Shown: positions 43,916 through 56,500 of the stretch, one piece after another | How the letters are laid out: every line of letters starts with the position of its first letter | Position numbering within the stretch: position 1 is the first letter of the stretch | From: Cyanophora paradoxa | Lineage: Eukaryota > Glaucocystophyceae > Cyanophorales > Cyanophoraceae | NCBI GenBank assembly: GCA_004431415.1 | Contig: QPMI01000026.1 | Location: 1-64,000, forward strand | Length of the DNA: 64,000 bases | Reading direction: 5' to 3' | Made by a program: the position numbers and the translations under genes | The notes under the pieces: model-generated | Databases searched by the model: none | The model's input: the letters and a program-made list of their open reading frames with translations, nothing else | What the model was told of the DNA's origin: nothing

Positions 43916-45230
43916 CTGAAGCGCCCGGCGGCCCCGGCCCGAAGTTTAAACCTTAAGCTTAAGCTTGTACAATTATATCGGCGACATCGACAGGACCGGC
44001 CGGGCCGGCGGTAGCTAAAGGCTGCGGCTCCGGCGGTAGCTTTAGCTAACGTCAGGCACAGCAGCTATAGAAAAGCGCACCGCCGAACTCGAAATGCGCG
44101 CGTACGATTGCGACCTGCACGTCGACAATCTAAACTTCCTGCTGCCGCAGCCTGGCAGTGCTGCCGAAGTGCGGTGCAGCTCAGCGGCTGTCCGTCAAAG
44201 TTAGTGCAAGTGGTGGCACGCGTGCTCACTGCTCAGTGCTCAGTGCTCAGTGTAAAACAGGAAATATTTAAGACACCAAAATGTTTAGTAATTTCGGGGT
44301 TTGGCCGGTTTAGTAGGCCTAAAATTATTAAGAGTTAGTCGCGTAAGCCTTTAGCAGGGGGTTCCGGGGGTGCACGTGAGCGCGGTACGTGCAATGGGGG
44401 TGCTCGACGCCGGCGACGCCGCGCGCTTCTGCGCTCCATTCGAGCAATTTAACTAAGACCGCGCCGATGAAACTGCGCTACGTACCCCCCGGGCATCGGG
44501 TTTAATTGTATCAAAAACTTTATGTATGGTCGGGGGCATCGGGGGGTACTGTATGGGGCGACTTCTCGGCAGCAAATTACCGCGGGACCAAATTACCGCG
44601 TTTTAACAAATTCTCGGCGCGGTAATTTGATACCGCGGTAATTAAGTGGGCGCGGTATTTATGTGTTCTACGGTAGGCTAGCTACTAGTAGCCTAGTAGC
44701 TAGAGCCTGGCGACGAGGCTGGCGTGGCGTACCGCGTCGGCTGCCGAAGATTGAATTGGGGGGTCCAAACATCGCTCGCGGCTACTAGCACCCTGTTTTA
44801 GGTACTCGGTACGCAAGAGGGAGTACAAGTAGTAGCAGACTACTAGCAGTCTACTAGGCTACACAGTGGGGTAGTACTACGGTACTAGTCCGGATTCCGG
44901 ACTCCGGACCGTTTTTTGTAACGGACCGAGCGGGTCCGAGCCGGACGGCCCGGTCCGCCCGGACGGGCCGGACCTCAGCAGCTCAGCTGCAGCCTGGCAG
45001 CCTGCAGGCTGCACTGCGGCAGCCAGGCAGCAGCCTGCAGGCTGCAGCCTGCAGGCTGCAGCCGGTCCGACCGTCGAGTCGGCGTCGACGTCCGACTCGG
45101 CGAGGCTCCGAGCCTCGGACTCCATCACATCCGCCGATGAATCGGCGATGATGATGCGCATGCATGATCATGATTCGACTCTCCAATGAGTCTTCAAGGG
45201 GCTTCCATGAGTCTTCATTGACTCTTCAAT
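43916..45230. other. Gene-poor region with palindromic and GACTC-type words
   Basis: The first 230 bp match the 5' flank of the other repeat gene. After that come CAGTGCTCAGTG, GCGGTAATT and CTAGTAG repeats and a CAGCCTGCAGGCTG-rich stretch (44980-45065). 44735-44830 and 45125-45240 match pieces of the 16.4-17.0 kb region. No exon was supported. Confidence 0.45.
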
Positions 45231-45599
45231 GAGTCTCCATTGTCTCCAATGGCGGGGCCGTGGTCAGGGCCGCCGGCTGCGGGCCGGGGCGGGGTGCTAG
45301 GCGGGGCCCTGGGCGAGGCCGACAGCGTGCCCTCGAGCTCGGCGTGCTGCGGGCGTGCCGACAGCTGCAGCTCGGCTCCGTGGCGCGCTGGGCGAGGAGG
45401 GCCGGGCGGCCCGGAGGGCGGCGACCGCCTCGGCGGCCGCCTCGGGGCGGGCTGCTAGGCGGGGCCCTAGGCCTAGGCCTGGGCGTGCTGCGGGCGTGCA
45501 CATGCCGACAGCTGCAGCTCAGCGGTGGCGAGGCCCTGAGGAGGGCGGCCCGGAGGGCGGCGGCCGCCTCGGGGCTATATATATAAAGCTAGCGCTGGC

Positions 45600-47110
45600 T
45601 CCGCGACCGGGAGCCTCGGAGCCGACGTAGATCCCGGGGAGGGCGGCGAGGCCCCGGCCCGTGCGGTCCGCCACGACCCCCAGGACGGCGGCTGCGTTGG
45701 GGGCACCCTGCCACTGCCCCCCGGCCCGCCCCCGCGGCGAGGGCGGCGGGAGCGGCGAGGGCGGCGGCGAGGGCGGCCCAGGCGGCGGCGGCGGCGGCGG
45801 CGCGCGGCGGCGGCGGCGGCGGCGTCCTCGGCGGGGAAGCTTATAATTAAGGGGCCGGGGTGGGGTGGGCCGGGCGGAGAGCTCGAGGGGGCGTACGGGG
45901 CCGGGGCTGGGCGCTGGAGGCCTGCCACCCCTGGGCGGTCCCCGGCTTCGCCGCACTCTAGATCTAGAGCGCGGCGGTTATAAAAAGGAACGGGGAGAAG
46001 CCGAACTGACTGAGCTCGAGGCTAGGGTTACGGGAGCGCCGCCGGACGGGGCCGCGAGCGAGATGGAGGGGGCGAAGGCCTAGGGGCGGTAGGGGACGTC
46101 GCGATCGGCGGGGAGGGCGGACTGCAGCTGGGCCCGCGGGGCGCTCGGGGGGCTCGGGCCGTCCGGATCGGCTTTCAACGGCCTCCGCCCGGACCCGCGC
46201 CCCGGACCGAGAGGCGTACATGACGAGCATGCCGATGCTAACCCGGCCCCCGACCGGCGGCCGGTGCACGTAGCCGGGACCACGCGCACATGGCGCGTCC
46301 AGATTTAATTTCGCGGGGGCCGGGTCGGAGGGGTCGGCGGCGGGCGTGACGCCCGCCGCGGAGGCGAGCTGGAGCGTCGACTTCCCCTGTCGTCGAAGAC
46401 GCGCAAGCCTGCCGCCGTGATGTTCGGGTGCGCGCGAATCTCCTCGTGCACCGTGGCACGTGGGTCATGCCGAAAAGTTTTATAATTATAATTTGATCAC
46501 GGACTTTACGGGCGATGGTCGCGCCGGCGGGCGATGGTGAATGGGATTGTGCAGTGGAGCGGCAGGGAGCGGCGGGCCGCGGGAGCGGCAGCGCTAGCGG
46601 TTGTCGCGGCAGGGGTTTAAATTTATTAAAAGTCGCGGGCGCGGTCGCGGTCGCGGTAAAGGGGGTTTATTCATTAAATTAAAGTCGCGGTTAAAGGGTT
46701 ATAAGTCGGCACGGGCCCGGGGGGGTGGCCGCGGTCGCGGGCGACGGTATACGGGATTAATATATATATTGTGCGTGCGATGCCTCCTTGGGTGATCGAG
46801 ATGACCGCGGCCGGAACTTCGGAAGCGCGCCGCGGCGCGGCAGGGTGGCCTCGACGACGTCGTGCTTGTTGTTGAAGACGCATGAGTCGTCGCGGCAGGG
46901 GTTTTAATTTGTATCGCGGACTTCACGGGGATGGTCGACGTCGCGGTCGCGGGCGACCGTCGGGCGGTGAACGGAATCGATATCGTGCTTGCCGCGGCGC
47001 GATCGCGATTCCTCCTTCGATGATCGAGATGACCGCGGCCGGGAGCGTGCCGCGGCTTGTTGTCGAGGACCGCCTCGACGTCGCTCACTGAGAGCAGCCG
47101 GATCCGCCGC
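45600..47110 (-). CDS. Partly readable gene, family not recognised
   Basis: On the minus strand several segments look like genuine exons. They are VLDNKPRHAPGRG near 47060; CVFNNKHDVVEATLP near 46860; EEIRAHPNITAAGLRVFDD near 46420; GKSTLQLASAAGVTPAADPS, running on into VSIGMLVMYASRSGARV, near 46390-46190; and GAPNAAAVLGVVADRTGRGL followed by PGIYVGSEAP near 45700-45620. Introns between them contain GTCGCGG and GGTTTAAAT repeats. The gene is probably real, but exon borders are not fixed, the start was not found, and I cannot assign a function. The composition (Gly/Ala/Val with turns) fits a soluble or extracellular globular protein. Confidence 0.4.
46500..47000. repeat. Imperfect tandem repeats in introns
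   Basis: Blocks sharing GTCGCGGCAGGGGTTT, GGTCGCGGGCGACSGT and GATCGAGATGACCGCGGCCGG recur at about 200-bp spacing (46605 and 46886; 46735 and 46945; 46797 and 47019). Confidence 0.6.
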
Positions 47111-47129
47111 GGCTGTCGTCGCGGCACAC

Positions 47130-47930
47130 TGAGTCATGATCATGATCAGCGAGATCGCGATCGAGAGCAGCCGGACGACGACAGTGCGGCGGCACGCCGC
47201 GGTGCCCGCGGCCCGTGCGCATGCACGCGACGAAATTTAAAATGTACTTCTCAACGGGCATGCGTGCCAACGGGCATGCGTGCGTGCATGCGCACGAGCC
47301 GCGGTACCGATCGGTGAGCAACGTGTCCGTGGCCTGCTCTAATTTACCATGCACATGCACGTGTCCACGGTTACTGGCGTATATGAGTAGATGATCATGT
47401 TGATCAACTTGGCAAGTCGGGGTGGCGGCGCGAGCTCTCGGCGGGAAGGACGCGGCGGAGCTCGAGCTCCGCCGGGCCGGAGGAGACTCCGGAGGAAACG
47501 GCGGACGAACCCGTACAGGCGGAACTGCGGTGGGTTGGGGCTCATTGCAGTCGCTGCACGTGCACGCGCTTTATTTCGCCTTCAACGGCTTGATCGCCGG
47601 TACCGGTACCAACGTTAACGATGACTTCACTGAGTCACAAAAGTGTCAGCATCGAAAACCCGCGCATTTTCAGGCCATGTGCGTTTCATAATCAGAACAT
47701 ATTGCTCTATCTTACAGGCTGTTGATGGAGTAAAGATCGGTTCTCGGAGGTCCAAACGAAAGTTATTTATTCTAACAGATTTTGAGATGAATGGTCATAT
47801 AACTGCAACGGCCAAGCTAGAGCTCGAGTACTAAATGTTTCCCAGCTCAGCGTTTCGACGTCTACGTCTACAGCTTCGCGGCCAGGCAACAAGCAGGGGG
47901 GCTCCGCCCCCCCGCACCCCCCCAGTGTTA
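47130..47930. other. Intergenic, no gene supported
   Basis: Mixed-composition DNA with GCATGCGTGC and GATCATGATCA words. A plus-strand stretch at 47640-47835 is open but has no recognisable features. Confidence 0.35.
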
Positions 47931-49270
47931 TTTAGGAGTCTTTGATTTCTTGTGGTCTATTCTTCTTCTTCTACGTACTACTTCTACTACTACTACTTAT
48001 TAATTGAACAAAGAATGAGAATGAAGTACTAAAGTTGTAAAGACAGAACAGAAGAAGCTGAAGCACTGAACATAAAGAACACAGATGTGAGTGCATGGAA
48101 GATGTAGAAATTAAACACTGATCATGTAATCTGGAAACAATGCACGAGATGCAATGTAGTCCAAAGCGAGGCTTCATCATTTATGGTTTGTCATGAAACA
48201 CAGTGCTTTGCAATTGGTGTTTAATTCTTGGCTGGCAAAGAAATTAAAGGGCGATTTGATATTCTTAGCTATAGCTATAGCTTTAGCCAGGAAGATGAGA
48301 AGAAGAGCTAAAGCACTGAACAATTGCAAGAAGTTTGAAATTGCACACATGAATCTCTTGTGGTTCATGATCAATCGTATTACAAAGAACGAAAATGAAG
48401 CTGAAGCACTGAAGAAGAGAGCATTTCAGAACAGATCCAGAAACAATGAAGTGATCACAAAACAATACAAAAGAAGCACATGCAATGTATACGTATTTCA
48501 AAGTTTTGATCATTTATGTTCTAGATCTGTCATCGAACATCGAGTTTTGGTGTTAAATACTGGCCATGGCTGGCAAAGCAAGGGCAATCCTTAGCAGGAA
48601 AGTGGGCAAGAAGCTTGAACGTTAACATGTATTGCAGCAGTGATATACTGTCGAAGTCCCTGTAGCTTTGTACCCTGTACCTCAGTCTGCCTGTACCCCC
48701 AATACACCACCTTGCCAGCTATCTAGCCTGGCAACACATTGCGGCACTGATCATGAACAATTGCAAGAAGCTTAAGAATTGAACACTTCAATTGACAACT
48801 TGGCAAAAACAACCTGGCAAGGTTGTAGAAGAATTGATCATGAACAAGTCAATCATTGATCATTTCATTTCATGCATGTAACACGCAACAATATTTTATG
48901 CATGCAATGATGCCATGATGAATAATGCATGCATCATGATCAATGTAAAGATCTAGATGCCACTGATCTAGATGTTAAACAAACAATGCAAGTACAATCT
49001 CTTCAATTTCAATTTGGCAAGTTTCTGTTTTGTTTGTTGTGAATGTGTGAACGTTGTGTTAGTGTTGTGTTTTTTTGTTTTTTGTCTTGTTTTGTTGTTT
49101 GTACATTGTGGAACATATGCTTTTCTTTTTGTTGTACATGCCAAGATGTTTAATGTATTATTTATTGTTTGCCAAGAATCGAACCGGTTCTGAATCGGCA
49201 CTGAGCAATCAAGTGCACCACAGCACTTCAGGAAGAAAAAAGGAAAAAAAAGGGACTTTCCATTGACAGA
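47930..49270. other. AT-rich island with dispersed internal repeats
   Basis: Base composition drops sharply from the GC-rich neighbours. Phrases such as GAAGCTGAAGCACTGAA, GAACAATTGCAAGAAG and ATCATGAACAA recur at irregular spacing. Right of it is a T-rich stretch with repeated TTTTGTTTGTTG. An open frame of 133 codons (48193-48594, plus) contains a hydrophobic stretch and many Lys/Asn residues, as expected from AT-rich DNA; it has no recognisable domain. The island could be an inserted foreign or organelle-derived segment or an old transposon. I cannot tell which. Confidence 0.45.
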
Positions 49271-49309
49271 ACTGCCGGATACCCAATTTCAGCCACAAAA
49301 CTCCACTCT

Positions 49310-49738
49310 GTGGCAGATCTTCCCACTTCATACTTCCAAGCTCACTGGCAAGGGCAGCGGCTGCCGCTACTTTTTTTAAGAAGTCACAGAGTCATACATC
49401 ACTCAGTGACTTTTCCTTCTCATGTGGAGCCTGTCTCAGTGACCACAGTGAGTCAAGGCAGCACTGGCAGCCTTCAAGTGCATATCGAATTGAGTATACC
49501 AATGAGAGCGACAACTCAACCACTGGCCTGCGATTCACAAGTTCCCCACTTACCAAACATGCTGGCACGACTGTTGGCAGCCCAGGCTGGACCACCCATG
49601 GAGCACAGTCCAGTCAGTGACTTTGACTGTTCGCACCGCTCTCAATGCTGGCAGTTTGAGTCTGCCGTAGTACTAAACGGAATTTTCTTCCAAGGGGAAC
49701 ATGGGTTAATCTACTATGTAGCAAGGACAACTCAGTGA
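49310..49738 (+). CDS. Open frame of 142 codons, uncertain
   Basis: The frame is uninterrupted but starts at GTG; the first ATG is far inside. It encodes a mixed-composition sequence (HWQGQRLPLLFLRSHRVIHH, FDCSHRSQCWQFESAVV) without known motifs, signal peptide or membrane segment. It could be an internal exon or chance. Confidence 0.25.
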   Translation: MADLPTSYFQAHWQGQRLPLLFLRSHRVIHHSVTFPSHVEPVSVTTVSQGSTGSLQVHIELSIPMRATTQPLACDSQVPHLPNMLARLLAAQAGPPMEHSPVSDFDCSHRSQCWQFESAVVLNGIFFQGEHGLIYYVARTTQ

Positions 49739-49739
49739 C

Positions 49740-50527
49740 TAGACTAGAGACTATTAGCTGAATGAACACACAAGACTAGATCTAGACCAGATCTAGATAA
49801 CTAGAGTGGGGACAAAACATTGTATGCTTACAGTCGCATAGTTATGAAGCTCATCTATAGATTATTATCGATAATGACGAAGCTCAAGCCACATATATAT
49901 CGATCATATCGATCTAGAAGTTAAACATGCACGCTGTGAACGGCATGGCTTCTAGCTACGCATGCGTACTACAAGTACTACGGTACACGTATATACGTAG
50001 TCGAAAAACTACGCGAAAATGAAACCACCATTGTAGTCCGTCGCACTCATCGAGGACTAACTATCATTATTATGTAAAGTCTGCTCTATATTTAGATATT
50101 TACGCCTGCACATGGTATTGCTATCCGAAGTCGAAACTTCCTGCAGCTTGGAACAGAGACAGATCTAGACGTCAAAGTCCACAGATCTATAATCTAGGCT
50201 AGGGTTTGTGAACCTTTCTGAAAGCTTCGGAAAGCGCCTCTAACACGTACTCGCATACCACGCGCATGCACTGCAACTGCACTATCGCGTACTTCTAAAA
50301 CTTACTAGCACGTAGCTGCACGTGCACTGCAACTGCCGCAGGGCATGTAGATCTAATGATAGCTCAACAGCCTAACCATCTAGTAGGTCATGATCATAAT
50401 CATCCGGATCCAAGCTTAAGAGAAATCTGGATCCAGATCTATGTCGACTCATATATCAACGGGCTACTTGCACATGGAAGTTTATTGGAAGAAAGTTTAT
50501 TATGAAGCAGCTGCAAATGTATTCTGC
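49740..50527. other. Intergenic 3' flank of the large minus-strand gene
   Basis: Palindromic simple sequence (AGATCTAGA, TACGTATATACGTA, CATGCGCATGC types). No gene seen. Confidence 0.4.
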
Positions 50528-53500
50528 TCAGAGAGATATCGTGGTCGCCTTGACTTCGTTGCCGTTCATCGTTTTGCCGGCCGGCGCCTTCGAATTTTTA
50601 TCGTGCCGTCCGAACCCGAACGCACGCTCGATCGCCTCGGGATACTGTTGCTCTGGCACTTTCTGCAGGAAACACGGTAAGAAGAACTCGTGCTAATGCA
50701 TATGTTTATACAATTAGGATGACCTTTAGGAACTTCTTGGCGATGATGTACGCAACGAAGGCCTGCCCGCCGATGCCGAAGGCGGCCGAGGCCAGGCCCA
50801 GCATGTCCGAGATGGCGTCGAGGAGCGACGAGCGGATGACGCGCTCGACGTTCACGAAGAGGCCCATCTGCTCGAATTCGACGCGGAACGAGACGACGTC
50901 CTCGGGGCACTCGGCGATCGGGCGGAACGGCGGGCAGACCGCCTGCGCCGACGCGCGGGTCAGATACTTTGAAATGCTAGTAATCATATGCATAGCTATA
51001 CACAGCTCGATCCAGCGCACGAATTGCGTCTCGTCCTTCTCGCTGACGACGGTGTCCGCGGGGCTGATGTCCAAGTGGTAGCGCTCGCGCCCGTCCTTCG
51101 GGTCCGAGAAGTGCATGGGGGTCAGCTGCACGGGCAGCTTCACGGATCGGATGCCGCGGAAGACCGTCGCGTCGCTCGAGGTCTTGATGAGCCCTTCCGC
51201 GCGAATGAACTCCGGCACCTGCGGCAGCCGCCGAGCAATTAATCTTATGAGAGGGTGCGAATATAAAAAGAATTGATATAAAGGACCTCGATGCGGTAGG
51301 GGACGGCTACGGCGTACGCCATTCGAGAGACGAGTCGGAGCTCTGCGTACACGCCGTCCACAGCCGTGATCCTGCGGCCGCGGCGATCGGATTTATGTTC
51401 AGTGTTTCGTGTTCTGCGCGCTCTACTAGAATCGATAAATACTATAATACAACGCACTTGCAGTCGTCACACAGCCATTGAACCCTGCACGTGCGCGAGC
51501 GCGAAATCATCGATATCAGCACGAGAGTCAATTCAATATCGAAAGGTCCTTCAATTTAGCACCTGCAAGACTGCCCCGCGTCAACCTTGACGAACGAGAG
51601 GACCCCTCCGCCGGAAATTCCGCTCAGCGCGACGCCAGCCTCGCTCGCGTCGCAGTTCCCGGTGTACCCCCTGAAGATGGTGACGATCCGGAACCTCCCG
51701 TTGATGTCCGCGGCCGTCGGAGAGGTTCCCAGCTGCAGCGTTTGGATAATCTGCGGCCATGGACATAGCGGAGTTCAACGATTGAAATATATTTCACAGT
51801 ATTTATGCGGACCGCAAAGTTGGCCGTCGAATATTGCACAGCGATGAACGACACTGCCGATATTCAAGTTAAATTGAAATTCGATTCCATGAATTCGAAG
51901 CGGAAGCAGCACCTGCGACGGCGATCGCGACGACGCCGAAGAGGGTGAAGAAGGCGCCGGAGGAGGTGCGCCCCTTCTCGCAGACAGGCTCGCCGGACAT
52001 GTCGCCCTTGGCCGCGTCCGCCGCGATGGCCTCGTGCTCCTCGGCGGCCTCGTCTGCAATATTAATCCCCACGTCAGCGCGAGCTGAAGCTTATTACTAT
52101 AAACAAAACTTAATGGAGGAGTACGGTATACTACTATATTACTATAAACAAAAAAATTGCCTTTGTAGAGGAGGTGGAAGCGGTGCACGAAGCGGAAGCG
52201 CTGCTCCCGTTTCTCGGGCGTCGCCGGCAGGAGCCACAGGTAGAAGACCAGCAGCAGCCCGAAGAAGACGAGGCCGCCCGCGAGAGCAGACCCGATGTAC
52301 AGGAAGCGCTGTCGCGCGCAGCTTAGATTCCAGTCGGCCGCCTTGCGCACCATGCACTTTGCGATCGCACCTGCTTCATTTCATTTTGCGTCGACTCCTC
52401 GGTCTTCACGACGGCCTGCGTTATGTTGACGGTGTTGAAGTCGAGGCTCCGCTTCTGCCACTGCAGGTCCACTTCGAATTCGAGGTCCTCCGCGTCGTCG
52501 GGGAGCGCGATCCCCAGGGCCCGCCGCCCGAGCGCAAGGAGCCCTCGCGATCGCGAGCGCCGCGTGTTCGAGTCCAGCAGCGCGGTCAGGTCCGTGTCGC
52601 CTTCCGTCTCGCGCAGCCGGCCGTCAATCGGACCCCTCGAGCCTGCGCGTTATGCTTAGTGAGAAATGCGCAGCTGCTTTCGTTGAATCGAATGATCTTG
52701 AAGGAGTAGCGCGAGCGCACCGACTGGGCAGTACTTTCCGACCGGACACGGCAAGCACTGCGGCATTCCCGATGCATTCGCGTACGTGCCTGTCGAACTG
52801 CGACGCCATATGCATTCAGATAATTAAGTGTGGCTATAGTCTCGAAGAAATCAGAACCGACGACGAACCAAGGCGTGCACTCGATCAGGGTGGCGTTGCG
52901 GTAGGTGCCGGGCGGGCACGCGGTGCAGGAGAGCCCGTCCGTGCTCACTTGCCCCAGCTCGCACACCTTGCATGAGCCAGACCCGCTTGTGGAAATCGTG
53001 TTCACGGAGCACCGCTTGCACTCATGCGCTCCTTGAGGCGCGAAGAAGCTGGCAGGACAAGCCTCCTGCAAAAATACGTATATATAAGCAAGCGGTTCGA
53101 TTCTCATCGCCAATTTCGAAACGAAAGTTATCGATGCGCACGCATATCTGGCGCGTCGAGTCCGCGATGTGGCCAGCTGGACAAAGCTGCGGCGCACGAT
53201 TGCGAGGGTCACAGGACGGCACGTAATGTTGTTGTGCATGTCACAGTGTTTATGCACGATCGTGAGTGCAGGCACACGTGGAAAAGCGCACCTCGCACTT
53301 GGGCATGCCCGGCTTGGGGGCCGTGGCGTTCTTGGGGCAGAGTTCGCACACGGCTCCAGTCACGTCGGGCACGCGTCCCGCGGGGCACGCTGCGCAATCA
53401 ATTTCAGAGGCTGGAATTCGAACATAACGCCGGCCCTGCACATGCGGCCGACCGCGGCGCCCGATTGCAACGTTTAACCGCGCCCGGCGGCGGCCCGTCC

Positions 53501-56500
53501 CAATTAATTAAGCTTCCCGAGGCTCCGCGAGTTAAATGTATACGTGTATCTAAACGTAGCCGCCAAGAACGGAGCCAGAACCACTCACGCGTGCAATCGA
53601 TTCTGTCGTCACGAGGGATGCGTCCAGGGGAGCTTTGCAAACGAAGAAGTTCAACAAAGATAAAGAAAGAAATTTAGTTCGAGAGCTGTAGCTTACCAAG
53701 GGAAGCACTGCGTGCTGCCAAACTCGGGCGTGTGCAAGTTCTATGTGAAGAGCAAATTAAAGTGCGTCGTTAGGGCCGGGGTGTCGCGCGCGCGGCCATG
53801 TCCAGAAGCAAAGCACCTCGGCGCAGGACGTGCAGACTGTCATCGATGCGTTCCTGAAGGTTCCGGGGCGGCACGGGATGCAGCTCGTGAAGTCCGGCGC
53901 GTTCACGTACCCTCCCAGGCACGCGAGGCACGCGTAGGCTTGCCCCGGGTTCGGAGCGTATGTGTTTGCGGGGCACTGACGTTTAAGACGAATAAGAGAA
54001 CACTAGCACTCGCATTTGAGCGTTTCGCGCACCTGCTCGCAAAAATAGCTCTCGTTTCGCATGTAGAATCCTCTATCACAGCTGATCGGGGTGAAATAAA
54101 TGCAAGCGGGCGCGGAGATGAAAGCTGAATTCGAAGCGCGCGATGCAGCGCACTCGATGCAATGGGTGCCCAGCGTGCTCGCGTACTTGCCCTTCGGGCA
54201 GAAGATGCAGTTGCCGTAGAGCTTCCCGGGAGAGTAAAGGTACACGGCCGTCTCCTTGATTCGAATGGGCGTGCACGGGACGCAGACGTTTTGATCTGGC
54301 GGCTGGTACGTTCCCGCGGGGCAGTCAAGGCACTGCGTCCCCTTCTCGTTCGAGATCGTTCCCTGGATCGCGCTCGTCAATATCGAAATTAAAGCCATTC
54401 GCAACATGCCTCGATTAAGATTATAATTACCTTCTCGCATTTATCGCATTCCGTCAGGCCCGGCAGAGGGGTTATCCAGCCCTGCGCGTGCCGCAAAAGA
54501 CGTGGATTCAGTTCGCAGACGGGACCGAAATAATTAAAATGAAGCCAGAAAGCTTTTCGCACTGCATTACAAAGCGTGCAGGTCCCGTTCTTCTCAAAGC
54601 TTCCAGCCGGACAAACTGCGAAGGGGCAATGGTCAGCAAACGTACTACGGTAAAGCAAGCGGCAAATAGGTATAGCAACAGTCAGCAGACGTTTGCATTC
54701 GGTTCTGTCGTCAGAGCTCTCGTATCCTCGCGGGCTGTCGATGTGCATTTATAGGTCACGATTTATCAATGTTACTCTTTGGCGGCAGAGATCGCACCAC
54801 TTCGTGCAGAAGGACGCCCCAGCCGCTGGAGTATAGAACGTGAAGGGACACTTTCCGAAGGCGAAGGTCAGTTTGCTGGCGCCGCGGCGAGCACCAGATT
54901 TTGAGCATGCATGCATATGCAAATGCGCACCAGCTGGCACGTCGCATTTCCCTCTGCTCGGAACGTGCCCTGGGGACACGGCTGCCGGGGCAGTCAGACG
55001 ACTGTTTTCTCCAGGATCCGGACGTCAAGCCCAAAGCGCGAGTCCAGCGCACCAGGCAGTTCTGCCGATCCATAGAGGCGACCTTTCCGGGTACGCAGGG
55101 CACGCAGCTTGTCGCCCCCGCCTCCGGCGTGATGGCATTCAATGGACATCTGCAAATTCGATGCGGCATCAAGCTTTTTTAGTAGCGTAGAGAATCGTGA
55201 ACGCCGCACTCGACGCATGTTTGGTTCGTCTCGAACCAGCCTGCCCGGCATGGCTCGCAGCCCGTCCGGTCGTCCAGGGAGACCGTTCCGTTGGCGCAAC
55301 GGGTGCACTGCGGTGCACCCCCGATGCTGTACGATCCTGAACGTGGCGCGTCATGATCAGAGCATTCTGTCTCTATAGCTATTCTCAGATGAGTTTGCAT
55401 TTGCGCGTCGTACCCCAAAGACAGGGTACGCATTCCGTTCCATTTTGGCCTCGATAAGTCCCCGCAGGACACGGCTGCACGCGACTCGTGATCAGGAGAG
55501 GCAGCCGGAAAGTATGTAAATATAATTAAGTATTGCGGTAGCGTGCACCATGCAGCTCTGGTGGTCCACAGCGGCGACGAATCCAGCATCGCAGGCGAGG
55601 CACTCGGTCGCGTTGTCTGTCGGGGTGTACGTGGTGCCTATGCAAGGGCGGCACACCCAGCCGCTCTCGTAGTTGCCTTTGCCGCACGGAACGCAGTAGG
55701 ATCGCTCGGGGTTGGGCACGGTACCCCCAGGGCAGTACGTGAAGAAAGAGCTGCCCGGGAGCGCGACGCTGCCGAACGGGACGGCGTCGCAGGTGGGCAT
55801 AGAAGCGTTCCGGAAAGTGCCCGCAGGACACGCTGTCGCGCGTGCCAGGATATATAAGAAAGATATATACGATATAAGAGAGAGGATGTATAAGAACTCA
55901 CCGAGGCAAATTTGACTGTCTTCGGAGGCGTAGTACCCAGGCTCGCAAACCGTGCAGTTCCAGTTGCCCTCGGAGCTACTGATCGTATTGAGAGGACACC
56001 TGCACATGCGAACGCGCGGGGGTTTTTCGAATCGAGTTTCAGCCTCAATCGAGGCCTCTGATTATTCTTAAGATCTCACCTCTCGCAGGCCGTCTTGTTC
56101 AAAGCGACCGGCTGGTACGTTCCCGCAGGGCATGCCTGATCACGAGCAGCAATGAATCATGATCAATTCATGAGTTCGCGATCGGGGCTCTGGATCGATG
56201 TAGCGCATGCGGCGCACGCGGCAGTTCTGGCGGTCAGCCGATGCGACGTAGCCTGGCGCGCAGGCCTCGCAGGAGGTGGCGCCGGGTAGCGGGGTGACGG
56301 AGTTTCCAGGGCACCTGTACATGCGTGAGCGCGCTGGAGCTTGGTCGCACTTGGTCATCATCTATCGTTCGGTCTGACGCACTCGAGGCAGTCCGGTCCG
56401 CTCTGATAAAACCCGGGGCGGCAAAATTCGCAATCCGTCCTGTCGGCCGTCGAGATGGTCCCGTTTCCGCACGGGTTGCAGAAGGGCGCGCCGCCCATGC

